A stretch of 64,000 nucleotides of DNA from Nocardia sp. NBC_00403 (GTDB lineage: Bacteria > Actinomycetota > Actinomycetes > Mycobacteriales > Mycobacteriaceae): positions 8,060,001 to 8,124,000 of the forward strand of contig NZ_CP107939.1 of NCBI RefSeq assembly GCF_036046055.1, read 5' to 3'. Below are positions 17,423 to 26,813 of this stretch, piece after piece; positions within the stretch are counted from its first letter, which is position 1; the number at the start of each line of letters is the position of its first letter. The position numbers and the translations under genes were made by a program. Under the pieces are notes generated by a model. The model was not told the origin of the DNA. It saw only the letters and a program-made list of their open reading frames with translations, and did no database searches.

Positions 17423-17516
17423 ACTTCGTCCTTTCCGACCATGCGATACGCGAGGCGCGACGGCCGGACCGAAGCTGCCGCCGCCGAACAACATGTCGAG
17501 GACGGCAGGCGAGTCA

Positions 17517-18596
17517 TTACACGTCGGTGGAGAAGCGGATGCCGCCGTCGGGGATGTCGACGCCAGGCCAGACACGGGCACCGCGTAGTAGTTCGCAGCG
17601 GGCGCCGACATTCGCGCCGTCGCCGATGACGGCGTCACGGACCAGGGCGCGGGGGCCGATCCGAGCACCGAAACCGATGATCGAGCGCTCGACGGTGGCG
17701 CCTGCTTCGATGCGTGCTCCGTCGAAGAGCACCGCGCCGTCGAGGCGGGCGCCCGCGCCGACCTCGGCGCCACGACCGACCACGGTGCCACCGATCAGCA
17801 CCGCGCCCGGTGCGACGCCCGCACCCTCGTGGACCAGGAATTCGCCGCGCTGGCCCGGCAGCGCCGGTGAGGGCGCGATACCGCGCACCAGATCGGCGGA
17901 GCCGCGGACGAAGTCCTCGGGTGTGCCCATGTCACGCCAGTAGGAGGAGTCGACGTGACCCTGTACGCGGGCGCCCTCGGCAAGCAGTGCGGGGAAGACC
18001 TCGCGCTCCACCGAGACCGGGCGACCGGCCGGGATCTTCTCGATGTATTCGCGACGGAAGACGTAACAGCCCGCATTGATCTGGTCGGTCGGCGGATCCT
18101 GGGTCTTCTCCAAGAAGGCGGTGACCCGGCCGTTCTCGTCGGTCGGCACGCAGCCGAAGGCGCGCGGATCGCCGACCCGGACCAGATGCAGCGTCACATC
18201 GGCCTTGGTCGACTCATGTGTGTCGAGGATCCCACCCAGGTCGGTGCCACCGAGCACGTCACCGTTGAACACCATGATGTTGTCCGCGCGCAGCTTGGAC
18301 AGCACATTGCGGATGCCGCCTCCGGTGCCGAGCGGCTCGGTCTCGGTGACGTACTCCAGCTCCAGGCCGAGCTCGGACCCGTCGCCGAAATGCTCCTCGA
18401 ACACCTCCGCCTTGAAGGAGGTGCCGAGCACGACGTGGTTGATCCCGGCATCGGCGATGCGGGCGAGCAGATGCGTCAGGAACGGCAGTCCGGCCGTCGG
18501 CAGCATCGGCTTCGGTGCCGACAGAGTCAGCGGACGCAGCCGCGTGCCCTGCCCACCGACCAGAATGACGGCGTCGGTGCCTGCATTTCCTGCCAT
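17517..18596 (-). CDS. manC: Mannose-1-phosphate guanylyltransferase (GDP-mannose pyrophosphorylase)
   Basis: This enzyme makes GDP-mannose from GTP and mannose-1-phosphate. The 359-aa protein begins with the nucleotidyltransferase signature ILVGGQGTRLRPLTLSAPKP and carries FNGDVLGGTDL (metal site), GGIRNVLSKL and EKTQDPPTDQINAG. The C-terminal half is a left-handed beta-helix of hexapeptide repeats (GAVLIGGTVVGRGAEVGAG). The ATG at 18596 has GGGGAG upstream and gives exactly the length of M. tuberculosis Rv3264c (there called manB). Followed upstream by wbbL and rmlD, as in mycobacteria. Confidence 0.93.
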   Translation of the reverse strand: MAGNAGTDAVILVGGQGTRLRPLTLSAPKPMLPTAGLPFLTHLLARIADAGINHVVLGTSFKAEVFEEHFGDGSELGLELEYVTETEPLGTGGGIRNVLSKLRADNIMVFNGDVLGGTDLGGILDTHESTKADVTLHLVRVGDPRAFGCVPTDENGRVTAFLEKTQDPPTDQINAGCYVFRREYIEKIPAGRPVSVEREVFPALLAEGARVQGHVDSSYWRDMGTPEDFVRGSADLVRGIAPSPALPGQRGEFLVHEGAGVAPGAVLIGGTVVGRGAEVGAGARLDGAVLFDGARIEAGATVERSIIGFGARIGPRALVRDAVIGDGANVGARCELLRGARVWPGVDIPDGGIRFSTDV

Positions 18597-18645
18597 CGAG
18601 CTCCCCTGTTCACAGTGGATTGTTCGGCTGTACCGGTTGACGCGG

Positions 18646-19536
18646 CTAGCTCTGCGCCTGTTGACGCAGCGCAGATCGAACCGCAATCCGCGAGCGGATC
18701 GCAAGTCCAGCGCGTAGTGCGAGCCGCAGCGGCGCCTGCCACCAGTGCGGATGCCGGTCGGCCTGGAAACGGTACGCGCTCGCGTGGTGTGCGGGCAGCA
18801 TCAGCTCCGGGTGACGGCCTGCGGCATGCCCCTTGGCATGGGTCACCTCGGCGGAGGGCACGAAGACGTTGTGCCAGCCTGCCTTGCCCATCCGGTCACC
18901 GAAGTCGACGTCCTCCATGTACATGAAGTAGCGGGAGTCGAAGCCATCGATGGAATCGAAGGCCGCGCGCCGCACCAGCAGGCACGATCCCGACAGCCAG
19001 CCGACGGCCCGCTCGGAGATCTCCTCGTTTTCCTGCCGGTAGCGCCGCGTCCAGGGATTCGACTTCCACACCGTACCGAGAATCGCGTGCCCTGCCCCGT
19101 CGAGGAGGCCGGGAACCGAGCGCGCCGAGGGGTAGGTGCTGCCGTCCGGTTCGAGCACCTTCGGGCCGAGCGCGCCCGCGTGCGGCCAGCGCTGGGCGGC
19201 GGCGAGCAGTTCATCGATGGAATCGGTGCCCCAGCGGATGTCTGGGTTGGCAATGATCACGAACTCGACGTCGGGATCGATCTCCGCGACGGCGCGGTTG
19301 ATCGCACCGCCGTAGCCGATGTTGCCGCCGGTGCGTAGCAGTCGGACGTGCGAATTCGCCTCGGCCGCCAGTTCCGGCGTGCCGTCGAGGGAACCGTTGT
19401 CGGCGAGAATCACCTGCGGCTTCTCGCTGGTCGCATCGGCCAGCGTGGTGATGAAGTGCTCGAGGTGCTCGCCCGGTGAATAAGTCACCGTGACGACGAC
19501 AAGCCCGCCCGGGGCGGCAGAATCGGAAGTGCTCAC
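18646..19536 (-). CDS. wbbL: Rhamnosyltransferase WbbL (decaprenyl-PP-GlcNAc rhamnosyltransferase)
   Basis: A GT2 enzyme that adds L-rhamnose to decaprenyl-diphospho-GlcNAc to build the linker between peptidoglycan and arabinogalactan. The 296-aa protein has the GT-A core (VVVTVTYSPGEHLEHF, ILADNGSLDGTPE, FVIIANPDIRWG) and the GT2 acceptor region GSCLLVRRAAFDSIDGFDSRYFMYMEDVDFGDRM with the ED dyad. Start GTG at 19536. It sits between the pyrophosphorylase and rmlD as in Rv3265c. The donor is made by the RmlABCD route. Confidence 0.92.
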   Translation of the reverse strand: MSTSDSAAPGGLVVVTVTYSPGEHLEHFITTLADATSEKPQVILADNGSLDGTPELAAEANSHVRLLRTGGNIGYGGAINRAVAEIDPDVEFVIIANPDIRWGTDSIDELLAAAQRWPHAGALGPKVLEPDGSTYPSARSVPGLLDGAGHAILGTVWKSNPWTRRYRQENEEISERAVGWLSGSCLLVRRAAFDSIDGFDSRYFMYMEDVDFGDRMGKAGWHNVFVPSAEVTHAKGHAAGRHPELMLPAHHASAYRFQADRHPHWWQAPLRLALRAGLAIRSRIAVRSALRQQAQS

Positions 19537-19627
19537 GCTTGCGCCTCGCTGACGCTCGGCTCCGGCCTGACCGCTGCGGCGGCTGTGTCTCTGGTTCGTT
19601 CGCTGCGCTCACTCACGACATGCCAGC

Positions 19628-20512
19628 CTAGTCGGACCTACCCGACAGCGCGTCCCCGAGTGCTTCCTGCCAATCTCGCAGCGGAGTGAGCCCGGCGCCG
19701 ATCCACGCATCGTTGGACAACACTGAATATGCCGGGCGCCGTGCAGGTCTCGGAAATGCGGTCGAGTCACACGGACGGACCCGGGCGGGGTCGGCGCCGA
19801 TTCCGGCGAACACCGCCTGCGCCAGTTCGAACCAACTCGCCCGGCCCGCATTAGTGGCGTGCAGCACTCGGGGCGCGTCCGGCCGGTCGACCAGCTCCAG
19901 CAGACCTGCGGCCAGATCGGCAGCATAGGTCGGGGAGCCGATTTGATCGTCGACCACATCGATGGTGTCGCGTTCGCGTTCCAGCCGCAGCATGGTGGCC
20001 ACGAAATCATTGCCCACCCCCGTGTACACCCACGCGGTCCGCACGATGTGCGACTGCGGAGCCAATGCCGATACCGCCTGCTCACCAGCCAGTTTGGACC
20101 GGCCGTACACCGTCGATGGACTGGTCGGATCGGTGGTGTCGTACGGCTTGTCGCCGGTACCGGCGAACACGTAATCGGTCGAGAGATGGATCAGCCGAGC
20201 ACCCGTATCGGCGCAGGCGGCGGCGAGTACGGTGGGTCCGGTCTCGTTGCAGGCGAAGGCCGCATCCGGCTCGGATTCGGCTTGGTCGACGGCGGTGTAC
20301 GCGGCGCAATTGAGCACAACGTCACCGGGTTCGACAATCGCACGCACCGCGGCCGCGTCGGTGATGTCGAGTTCGCGGTGGCCGAAGGCACGGGCGGCGG
20401 GTGCCCGGCGGAGTATCTCCTGTCCGAGCTGCCCCCGTGCCCCGGTCACGATCAAGCGTCCTGGGGCTGCAGTGTCTGCGGTCACGGCCGCAAGTCTGGC
20501 ACGCCGTGACAC
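19628..20512 (-). CDS. rmlD: dTDP-4-dehydrorhamnose reductase RmlD
   Basis: RmlD performs the last step of dTDP-L-rhamnose synthesis with NAD(P)H. The 294-aa protein is an extended SDR with LIVTGARGQLGQEI as the nucleotide-binding loop, NCAAYTAVDQAE, the STDYVFAG motif and the catalytic YGRSK (YxxxK). An internal GTG at 20485 (VTADTAAPGR) is an equally good start; neither has a Shine-Dalgarno. It is divergent from the LCP gene and upstream of wbbL, 91 bp away. Confidence 0.93.
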   Translation of the reverse strand: MSRRARLAAVTADTAAPGRLIVTGARGQLGQEILRRAPAARAFGHRELDITDAAAVRAIVEPGDVVLNCAAYTAVDQAESEPDAAFACNETGPTVLAAACADTGARLIHLSTDYVFAGTGDKPYDTTDPTSPSTVYGRSKLAGEQAVSALAPQSHIVRTAWVYTGVGNDFVATMLRLERERDTIDVVDDQIGSPTYAADLAAGLLELVDRPDAPRVLHATNAGRASWFELAQAVFAGIGADPARVRPCDSTAFPRPARRPAYSVLSNDAWIGAGLTPLRDWQEALGDALSGRSD

Positions 20513-20637
20513 CTGAGGTTGATGTCTGCCGCGGTAACCGTTGGTTAGCCTTGATGGACGGGTACGGGGGACTTATCGAAGTAGGGGCGGTCTGGCGCTG
20601 CCAGAAGAGAACCTGAGTCAGGCGAGAGGATGCAGAG

Positions 20638-22137
20638 TTGTCGCAGCGGAGCAGGACGTCGGCGCAATCGCGACTATCCGGCGCTGATGCCGGACCCGTC
20701 GCATCCGGTCCGCTGCGCGTATTCATCGCGGCGGGTGCGGTATTGGTCCTCGTCATCACCGGATTCGCCTGGCACAGCGTCGATTCCCTGATCTCCCAGA
20801 TCGAACGCATCGGCAACCTCGGCCTCGGCGGTGGCCGCGACGGCGCCGTCGACATCCTGCTCGTCGGTGTGGACAGCCGCACCGACGCGCACGGAAACCC
20901 GCTGAGCAGCGGCGAACGTGCGATGTTGCACGCGGGGAACGAGGTGGGCACCAATACCGACACCATCGTGCTGATGCGCGTCCCGAACGACGGGCGCTCC
21001 GCCACCGCCATCTCCATCCCGCGCGATTCCTACGTCGACATCCCCGGCCTCGGCATGGGCAAAATCAACTCCGCCTACGGCGAGACCAAGGAAACCGAGC
21101 GGCTGAAGCTGAACAATCAGGGCGTTTCCGAGGCCGAGGCGGAAAAACAGTCCACCCAGGCCGGCCGCCAGGCACTGATCAAGTCGGTGGCCAACCTCAC
21201 CGGGATCACCGTCGACCATTACGCCGAAGTGAGCCTGCTCGGCTTCGTGCTGCTCACCGACGCGGTCGGTGGTGTCGAGGTGTGCCTGAACAACCCCGTC
21301 GACGAATGGATGTCCGGCGCCGACTTCCCGGCGGGCCGCCAGCGGCTCGACGGCCCGCAGGCCCTCGGTTTCGTGCGCCAGCGCCACGATCTGCAGCGCG
21401 GTGACCTGGATCGGATCGTGCGCCAGCAGGTCTTCATGGCGCAGTTGGTCAAACAGGTACTCACCGCGAAAACGCTGGCCAATCCGGGCAAACTCGAGCA
21501 ACTCAGCGGTGCGGTCGGGCGGGCCGTCGTCTTGGACGACAATTGGGATGTGCTCGCGTTTCTCCAACAGCTACAGGATCTTTCGGGTGGCCAGGTGAAG
21601 TTCGAGACGGTGCCGGTCACTGATCTCAACAGCATGACGAGCGACGGCGAATCGGTGGTCCGCGTCGATCCCAAGGCGGTCAAGACCTATGTGGCGTCGC
21701 TGGTCGACGGCAAGACCGAGCAGCCCGCCGAATCGACGATCGACCCGAGCACCGTGAGCGTCAGCGTGTTCAACGCCAGCGGCATCGGTGGACTCGCCGG
21801 CCAGGTGGCACAGGCATTGACCACCAAGGGCTTTCATGAGGGTCTGGTGGGCAACTATACCGGCCCGAGCGTGACCAGCAGCCGGGTGCTTGCCACGAGC
21901 ACCACGGACCCGAAAGCCGAGGCAGTGGCGAAGGCGCTCGGTGGGCTCCCGGTGGTCGCCGATCCGGCGTTGTCAGCGGAATCTGTCAGCGTCGTGCTGG
22001 CGAGCGACTATTCTGGGCCGGGCTCGGCTGCGAGCAGCATGTTCGACATCTCCGGGACGTCGTCGGCCACCGCAACACCGGTCCCGCCCGCCCCACCGAT
22101 CGACGCCGGCCAGACAGGACCGAAATGCGTGAACTGA
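20638..22137 (+). CDS. LytR-CpsA-Psr (LCP) family glycopolymer transferase with LytR_C domain
   Basis: LCP proteins transfer polyprenyl-linked wall polymers onto peptidoglycan; in mycobacteria the Rv3267 homologue attaches arabinogalactan. The 499-aa protein starts at a TTG with GAGAGGA at 8 nt. One membrane helix (residues ~28-45) is followed by the LCP core: DILLVGVDSRTDA, TNTDTIVLMRVP, ISIPRDSYVDIPG, INSAYG, and FVRQRHDLQRGDLDRIVRQQ. A LytR_C domain follows (VSVSVFNASGIGGLAGQVAQAL), then a Ser/Pro-rich tail. Position beside rmlD/wbbL supports the role. Confidence 0.93.
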   Translation: MSQRSRTSAQSRLSGADAGPVASGPLRVFIAAGAVLVLVITGFAWHSVDSLISQIERIGNLGLGGGRDGAVDILLVGVDSRTDAHGNPLSSGERAMLHAGNEVGTNTDTIVLMRVPNDGRSATAISIPRDSYVDIPGLGMGKINSAYGETKETERLKLNNQGVSEAEAEKQSTQAGRQALIKSVANLTGITVDHYAEVSLLGFVLLTDAVGGVEVCLNNPVDEWMSGADFPAGRQRLDGPQALGFVRQRHDLQRGDLDRIVRQQVFMAQLVKQVLTAKTLANPGKLEQLSGAVGRAVVLDDNWDVLAFLQQLQDLSGGQVKFETVPVTDLNSMTSDGESVVRVDPKAVKTYVASLVDGKTEQPAESTIDPSTVSVSVFNASGIGGLAGQVAQALTTKGFHEGLVGNYTGPSVTSSRVLATSTTDPKAEAVAKALGGLPVVADPALSAESVSVVLASDYSGPGSAASSMFDISGTSSATATPVPPAPPIDAGQTGPKCVN

Positions 22138-22140
22138 ACC

Positions 22141-22860
22141 ATGCGTGACAAAACCAAGACACTGACCCTCACCGAGGCGGTGCTCGATCCGATCCTCGAA
22201 CGTGAACCCGCGGGTCCGCGCATCACCTATTACAACGACGCCACCGGCGCCAGGATCGAGCTGTCCGGGCTGACGCTTGCGAACTGGGCAGCCAAGACCG
22301 CCAACCTGATTCGCGACGAGTTCGGCCTGAGTCCCGGCGCCAGGGTCGCGGTATTGCTGCCCGCGCACTGGCAGACCGCCGCGGTCCTGCTCGGCTGCTG
22401 GTGGGCCGGTGCCGAGGTGGTGTTGGGGCCCGATCCCGACGCCGATCTGGCCCTGGCCACCGCCGAGCGACTCGAGGAAACCGACGGTGTCGCCGAGGTT
22501 GCCGCACTGTCGCTGGATGCGTTCGGCATGCCCGTTCGCGATCTGCCGATCGGCATCACCGATTTCGCCACCTCGGTGCGCGTGCACGGTGACCAGTTCC
22601 ACCCACGCGGAGCGGGCGTGGCGCTGGATGGCATGCCGGTGTCCGAGGTACTGGCCGAAGCGAAGAAATCCGCACTGCTGCAAGGATTTTCCGAGGGCGA
22701 TCGGGTGCTGTCGAGTGCGTCGTGGGATACACCCGCGGAACTGATCGACGGACTGATCTCGGTGCTGGCGGCGGGCGCCTCGCTGGTGCAGGTGGTCAAC
22801 CCGGACCCGGCCCAGCACGACCGGCGCGTGGCATCCGAACGGGTGACCGTTCGACGCTGA
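22141..22860 (+). CDS. TIGR03089 family protein (AMP-ligase-like, truncated fold)
   Basis: A 239-aa protein conserved in mycolic-acid bacteria beside the LCP gene (Rv3268 position). It resembles the N-terminal part of acyl-CoA synthetases (ITYYNDATGARIELSGLTLANWAAKTANLI, then LLPAHWQTAAVLLGCWWAGA) but lacks the AMP-binding signature and the C-terminal domain, so adenylation activity is unlikely. It starts 3 bp after the LCP stop and is co-transcribed. Function unknown. Confidence 0.88.
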   Translation: MRDKTKTLTLTEAVLDPILEREPAGPRITYYNDATGARIELSGLTLANWAAKTANLIRDEFGLSPGARVAVLLPAHWQTAAVLLGCWWAGAEVVLGPDPDADLALATAERLEETDGVAEVAALSLDAFGMPVRDLPIGITDFATSVRVHGDQFHPRGAGVALDGMPVSEVLAEAKKSALLQGFSEGDRVLSSASWDTPAELIDGLISVLAAGASLVQVVNPDPAQHDRRVASERVTVRR

Positions 22861-23031
22861 TCGAATCCGGCATTCACCGGAGGAATATCGTCGTTTGCTG
22901 GGATAATCGGTCCAGGCGTGGAGGTGGCGTCTCCTACCACGGTATAGGCCACCTATCCGACCATAGGACGTTCCACAACCGCACCCGAATCCGTACGGTG
23001 GATATATCGCACAACGACGGGGTTGGTGAGA

Positions 23032-24360
23032 ATGAAGCCGCAGTATTGGTTGCGTTGGTTATCAGTGCAGGGCGCCCCCCGGCTGGCCTTGCGAACACAG
23101 GCATGGCGCGGTGACCCGTTCGCTCAGCTGATGGGTGGACCGAGCGGTCTCGACGACCCCTATCCACTCATCGAGCGCCTGCGCGCGCAGGTGACGCACG
23201 GACCGAGCAGGCTGCTGCACACCCCGATCGCGTGGGCCGCCTTCGACCACGATCTGTGCCGAGCCATTCTGCGGGACACCCGTTTCGGTGTGCGAACCAC
23301 CGAAAGCTTCAATATCCCCAAGCCGCTCCAGCTGATCGCGGATCGCTTCCCGATGCCGCCGAGCCCGGTCGAGCCGCCATCGATGCTGGTGATCGATCCG
23401 CCGCAGCACACGGCGATGCGCCGTCCGGTCTCCTCGGCCTTCACCCCGCGGGCGATCCGCAAGCTACGTGAGCGCGTCGAAACCGTCACCGAGGAACTGC
23501 TCGGCGCGCTATCCTCCGGCGGCTCGGCCGACCTGATCGAATCTTTTGCCGCACAGGTCCCCATCGCGATCATCTCCGAAATGCTCGGATTCCCCGACCG
23601 CGACCGCAAGCTCTTCCTCGACTGGGGCGACAAGGCGACCCCTCTGCTCGACGTCGGCATCTCCTGGCGCGCGTTCCACCGCGGGGTGGTGGCGATGGAT
23701 GTCATGAACTCCTACCTCGACGACCACATCGAACGGCTGCGCCGCGAACCGGGTGACGACATCCTCAGCAACCTGGTCACCGCCGGTGAACTGGATACCT
23801 TCGAATTGAAGGCGACCGCCAGCCTGCTGATGGGCGCCGGTTTCGAAACCACGGTCAACCTCATCGGCAACGGCGTCGTGCAACTGGTCACTCACCCCGA
23901 ACAGCTCGACCGGCTGTGCACCGAACCGGAACTGTGGCCCAACGCCATCGAAGAGGTCCTGCGCATCGACGCTCCGGTGCAGACAACGGCTCGCACCGCC
24001 CTGTGCGACGTAGAACTCGACGACATCGCGATTCGGAAAGGCAGCACCATCGTGCTGTCCCTGGCAGGCGCCAACCGCGACCCCGAGGTCTTCACCGACC
24101 CCTCGGCCTTCGACGTCGCCCGCGTGAACGCCAAGGAGCACCTCACCTTCAGCAGTGGCATGCACGCCTGCCTCGGCGCGAGCCTGGCCCGAATGGAGGC
24201 CGTCTACGCTCTGCAATCGCTGTTCGACTGTTTCCCCGACCTCGCCCTCGACGGCCAACCTCGACGCCGGAAACTTTTTACCCTGCACGGGTATGAGCGA
24301 ATGCCGGTCCACCTCGGCCGCCGCGCGAGCACTCCCGCCCAGGAACCGACGACCGTCTAG
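23032..24360 (+). CDS. Cytochrome P450
   Basis: A 442-aa soluble class I P450. It has the I-helix oxygen-binding motif in LLMGAGFETTVN, the K-helix ExxR (EEVLRIDAP), and the haem-cysteine loop FSSGMHACLGASLAR. Start ATG at 23032 follows GTTGGTGAG; there is a TTG three codons upstream. No ferredoxin or reductase lies next to it. The substrate cannot be inferred; preceding 170 bp hold no gene. Confidence 0.92.
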   Translation: MKPQYWLRWLSVQGAPRLALRTQAWRGDPFAQLMGGPSGLDDPYPLIERLRAQVTHGPSRLLHTPIAWAAFDHDLCRAILRDTRFGVRTTESFNIPKPLQLIADRFPMPPSPVEPPSMLVIDPPQHTAMRRPVSSAFTPRAIRKLRERVETVTEELLGALSSGGSADLIESFAAQVPIAIISEMLGFPDRDRKLFLDWGDKATPLLDVGISWRAFHRGVVAMDVMNSYLDDHIERLRREPGDDILSNLVTAGELDTFELKATASLLMGAGFETTVNLIGNGVVQLVTHPEQLDRLCTEPELWPNAIEEVLRIDAPVQTTARTALCDVELDDIAIRKGSTIVLSLAGANRDPEVFTDPSAFDVARVNAKEHLTFSSGMHACLGASLARMEAVYALQSLFDCFPDLALDGQPRRRKLFTLHGYERMPVHLGRRASTPAQEPTTV

Positions 24361-24384
24361 TCGCCGGTGTGGCCGACAGGGACG

Positions 24385-24711
24385 CTACCCATTGCTGTTT
24401 CGCTCCGCGCTGAGCGCACTCCGATAGTTCCGCAGCCTATGCAGCGCAAGCCGAGAGGCGATCAGCACAACGAAGACCAACGCAAAGACGATGAAAAGCC
24501 CGGTGGGATTGGCGATTCCCAAAGTCGCACCGGTGATGTTGCCCCCTTTGTCCCGTGACTCGAAGAACAACGATCCGAACAGCGCCTCCTTGCGGCCGTA
24601 CTCTCCCTCACCGGTCGAAAACATCAGGCACAGCAGAATTGCGCCCGCGGTCAGCAGCGTCAACACTGCGGAACCAGCGAGGCTGTTTACGAGGAGGACT
24701 GATTTCCTCAT
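24385..24711 (-). CDS. Small two-helix membrane protein
   Basis: A 108-aa protein with two hydrophobic helices (VNSLAGSAVLTLLTAGAILLCLMF and GLFIVFALVFVVLIASRLAL) separated by a ~35-residue loop (EGEYGRKEALFGSLFFESRDKGGNIT). Start ATG at 24711 has AAGGAG at 6 nt; the upstream ATG at 24729 lies in front of that site. No family recognised. It is convergent with the P450 and adjoins a transposase remnant. Confidence 0.7.
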   Translation of the reverse strand: MRKSVLLVNSLAGSAVLTLLTAGAILLCLMFSTGEGEYGRKEALFGSLFFESRDKGGNITGATLGIANPTGLFIVFALVFVVLIASRLALHRLRNYRSALSAERNSNG

Positions 24712-24735
24712 GACGTCTCCTTGACTCATTGAGGA

Positions 24736-25000
24736 TTATTCACACGCCAGTTTATAGAAGTGGAGCGCGATTACCGTCGAGATCGTTTCCGGGAACGTCT
24801 CGATCGGCGGTCGGTAGTCGGTGTGCGTAATCCTCCAGGTCTTGAAATTGGCGATGATCTGCTCGATCACCCAGCGAATCCTGTTCACCTGGGTATTGAA
24901 TTCCTTCTCCCAGTCCAGCAGTTTGCGCATGGTTCGGTCTCAAGGAGGGGGACCCGTAATAGCTTCCTGCCCAACCGTGTTCGTCGACAGGTATCGCCCA
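24736..25000 (-). pseudogene. IS5-type transposase C-terminal remnant with frameshift
   Basis: The 64-aa frame ending at 24736 is the C-terminus of an IS5/DDE_Tnp_4 transposase: LLDWEKEFNTQVNRIRWVIEQ, IANFKTWRITHTDYRPPIETF, ISTVIALHFYKL. The preceding transposase segment seems to continue in another frame (GWAGSYYGSPSL), so a frameshift near 24930 is likely. The catalytic N-terminal part is gone. Confidence 0.75.
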
Positions 25001-25577
25001 GACCAGAGCGGGCATCGCCAGGGACGATGTCACTGTCTACGCGAGATCTTCTGGCCCCATGCCCGCCAGAGCTGGTCAGCAACAGCCTGCCAACAGAGCT
25101 GGTCAACAACAGCCTGCAAATCCAGGTCGGTGCCGGGATCGGACGCCGCCCCGCCAGCCGGTGATGGCCCGAGCGACTTCGGGATTGAATCTGGCTGGTT
25201 CGGGTTGTTGTTCATACCGTGTTTGACGCATCTGCCGGCCAGGCGGTTCCATCCGCCGAAGAAATTGTCCAAATCTCCTAGCTCTCCACTGAACCCTGGC
25301 CTCCGACAGGGCTTTTCAACGATGACAGATGGCTGCGGGAACCAGCCGTCAGCGGGTGCAGCCGCTGGGCAACCGACATTGAAAAACGCGTCTCATCTGT
25401 GGAGTTGCCTGGTTGCTGTCGGACAGCGACTCCCGACAGTTTCGATCCAATGCGCGCTAGTACGGTGTCCGGCAACGTTGGCCGGGTGGGATGATCGAGT
25501 GTTGATTTCGCTGCGGGGTGGCTGCCGGTAGCGCAGGCTCGATGGTGGATTTCGATTCGTGATCAAGGTGAACCATC
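25001..25577. other. Gene-free stretch between transposase relics
   Basis: No convincing gene. A 24-nt sequence is repeated with one mismatch at 25067-25090 and 25094-25117 (CAGAGCTGGTCAGCAACAGC and four more bases). The 27-bp period keeps frame in a weak minus-strand reading frame (LQAVVDQLC / WQAVADQLW). Confidence 0.4.
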
Positions 25578-26192
25578 ATGGCAGAGCCGGTTCGAGCGCG
25601 TCGGCTGACCGACGCCGAAGGTCAACGGCTGCAACAGATCGTGCGACGCGGTAAAGGGTCGACGGTGCGATGGCGCCGGGCACTGATCATCATGGCGTCC
25701 GCGTCGGGGAACACGGTGCCGGCCATCGCGCGGCTGGTGGCCGCGGACGAAGACACCGCGCGCGAGGTGGTCCACGCCTTCAACCAGAAAGGGCTGGCGG
25801 CGCTGGACCCTCGGTGGGCGGGCGGCCGTCCCCGCCGCATCACCGATGACGACATCGACTACCTCGTCGAGACGGCCACGACCCGCCCCGAGAAACTCGG
25901 GCGGCCGTTCACCCACTGGAGGCTGCGTAAACTCTCCGCCGGCCTGGCCGAGAACCCGGTGCGTGTGGTGCGGATCGGCCACGAACGGCTGCGCCAACTG
26001 CTGCGCGAGGCCGGGATCACCTTCCAACGCACCCGCACCTGGAAGGAATCAACCGACCCGGACAAGGACGCGAAACCGGACCGCATCGACGCCGTCCTCG
26101 CCTAGGATCTGGCCCGATGTTTCGCGTTCGACCAGTTCGGGCCGATCTCGATCCGGGCCGCCCACGGGTCGTCGTGGGCGCGGAATGAGTTC
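25578..26192 (+). pseudogene. IS630-family transposase, N-terminal half, broken
   Basis: From the ATG at 25578 the frame encodes the IS630 helix-turn-helix region (RRLTDAEGQRLQQIVRRG, TVPAIARLVAADEDTAREVVHAFNQKGL, GGRPRRITDDD) and the LRQLLREAGITFQRTRTWKE motif. It meets an in-frame TAG at 26103. The same frame continues with transposase sequence (DLARCFAFDQFGPISIRAAH GSSW, the first DDE aspartate region) to about 26192. There similarity stops, so there is a nonsense mutation plus loss of the C-terminal half. Confidence 0.85.
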
Positions 26193-26588
26193 GTGGACAC
26201 CGCACTAGGCAGAAATGAGCGCTCCTCCACACAGCAAACCCGCCGACCAGCACAGCCATCAACCCGGGACCTCCACAACCCCGGAATTACGCGGAACGCG
26301 GGCCGTAGCATGGGTGGCTCCGCGATCAGCGCATCAGCGCGGTCGGCGCGGGTGGTCCGCGGGACGTCTCGGCGGGTGGCCACCACACACAGGACACATC
26401 GTGGGTTTCCAAGAAAACTACGAACAAAAACCAATCCGAACCCGATCAGGCCGACGCATCCGGCCGGCGAAAGGTCGAGGTTAGCGCGACAAGCGAGTGA
26501 AACCCAATGCTTCTCATACGATCTGGGAGACGCTGAGAGCTTGCGGAATCGCGATGCAATCCAGCGAGACGGTTGGTAGCATGCCCAC
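26193..26588. other. Gene-free stretch after the IS630 relic
   Basis: Open frames exist on both strands but none has a Shine-Dalgarno, family motif or stable codon pattern. Probably decayed DNA from the insertion. Confidence 0.35.
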
Positions 26589-26813
26589 ATGGCATCCCCG
26601 GAACAATCCAAAGGCTCTTCGAAAACGGATGGATGGTCTGCCCGACGTTTTGGGACTGATTTTCTCCCTCCGTTGTTACTGCTCGTCACTAGCGTAGTTG
26701 TCACCTTCGTCGCAAGTTCGGTGACGGGTTACATCATCGCCCTGATTGGTTACACATTGTGCGCATTGTGGCTCGTCGGAGTCGCGGTTAATCGGCGAAA
26801 GTTGCGCAGTTAG
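26589..26813 (+). CDS. Small putative membrane protein
   Basis: A 74-aa reading frame: a polar Ser/Lys-rich N-terminus (MASPEQSKGSSKTDGWSARR) followed by two hydrophobic segments (FLPPLLLLVTSVVVTFVA; YIIALIGYTLCALWLVGVAV) and a basic end. Third codon positions are less GC-rich than in neighbouring core genes, in keeping with this accessory stretch. No family and no clear Shine-Dalgarno, so it is tentative. Confidence 0.5.
   Translation: MASPEQSKGSSKTDGWSARRFGTDFLPPLLLLVTSVVVTFVASSVTGYIIALIGYTLCALWLVGVAVNRRKLRS

Noticed and set aside
17423..17791. N-terminal extension of the small exported protein gene
   Set aside because: It would overlap the pyrophosphorylase gene and would bury the signal peptide inside the protein.
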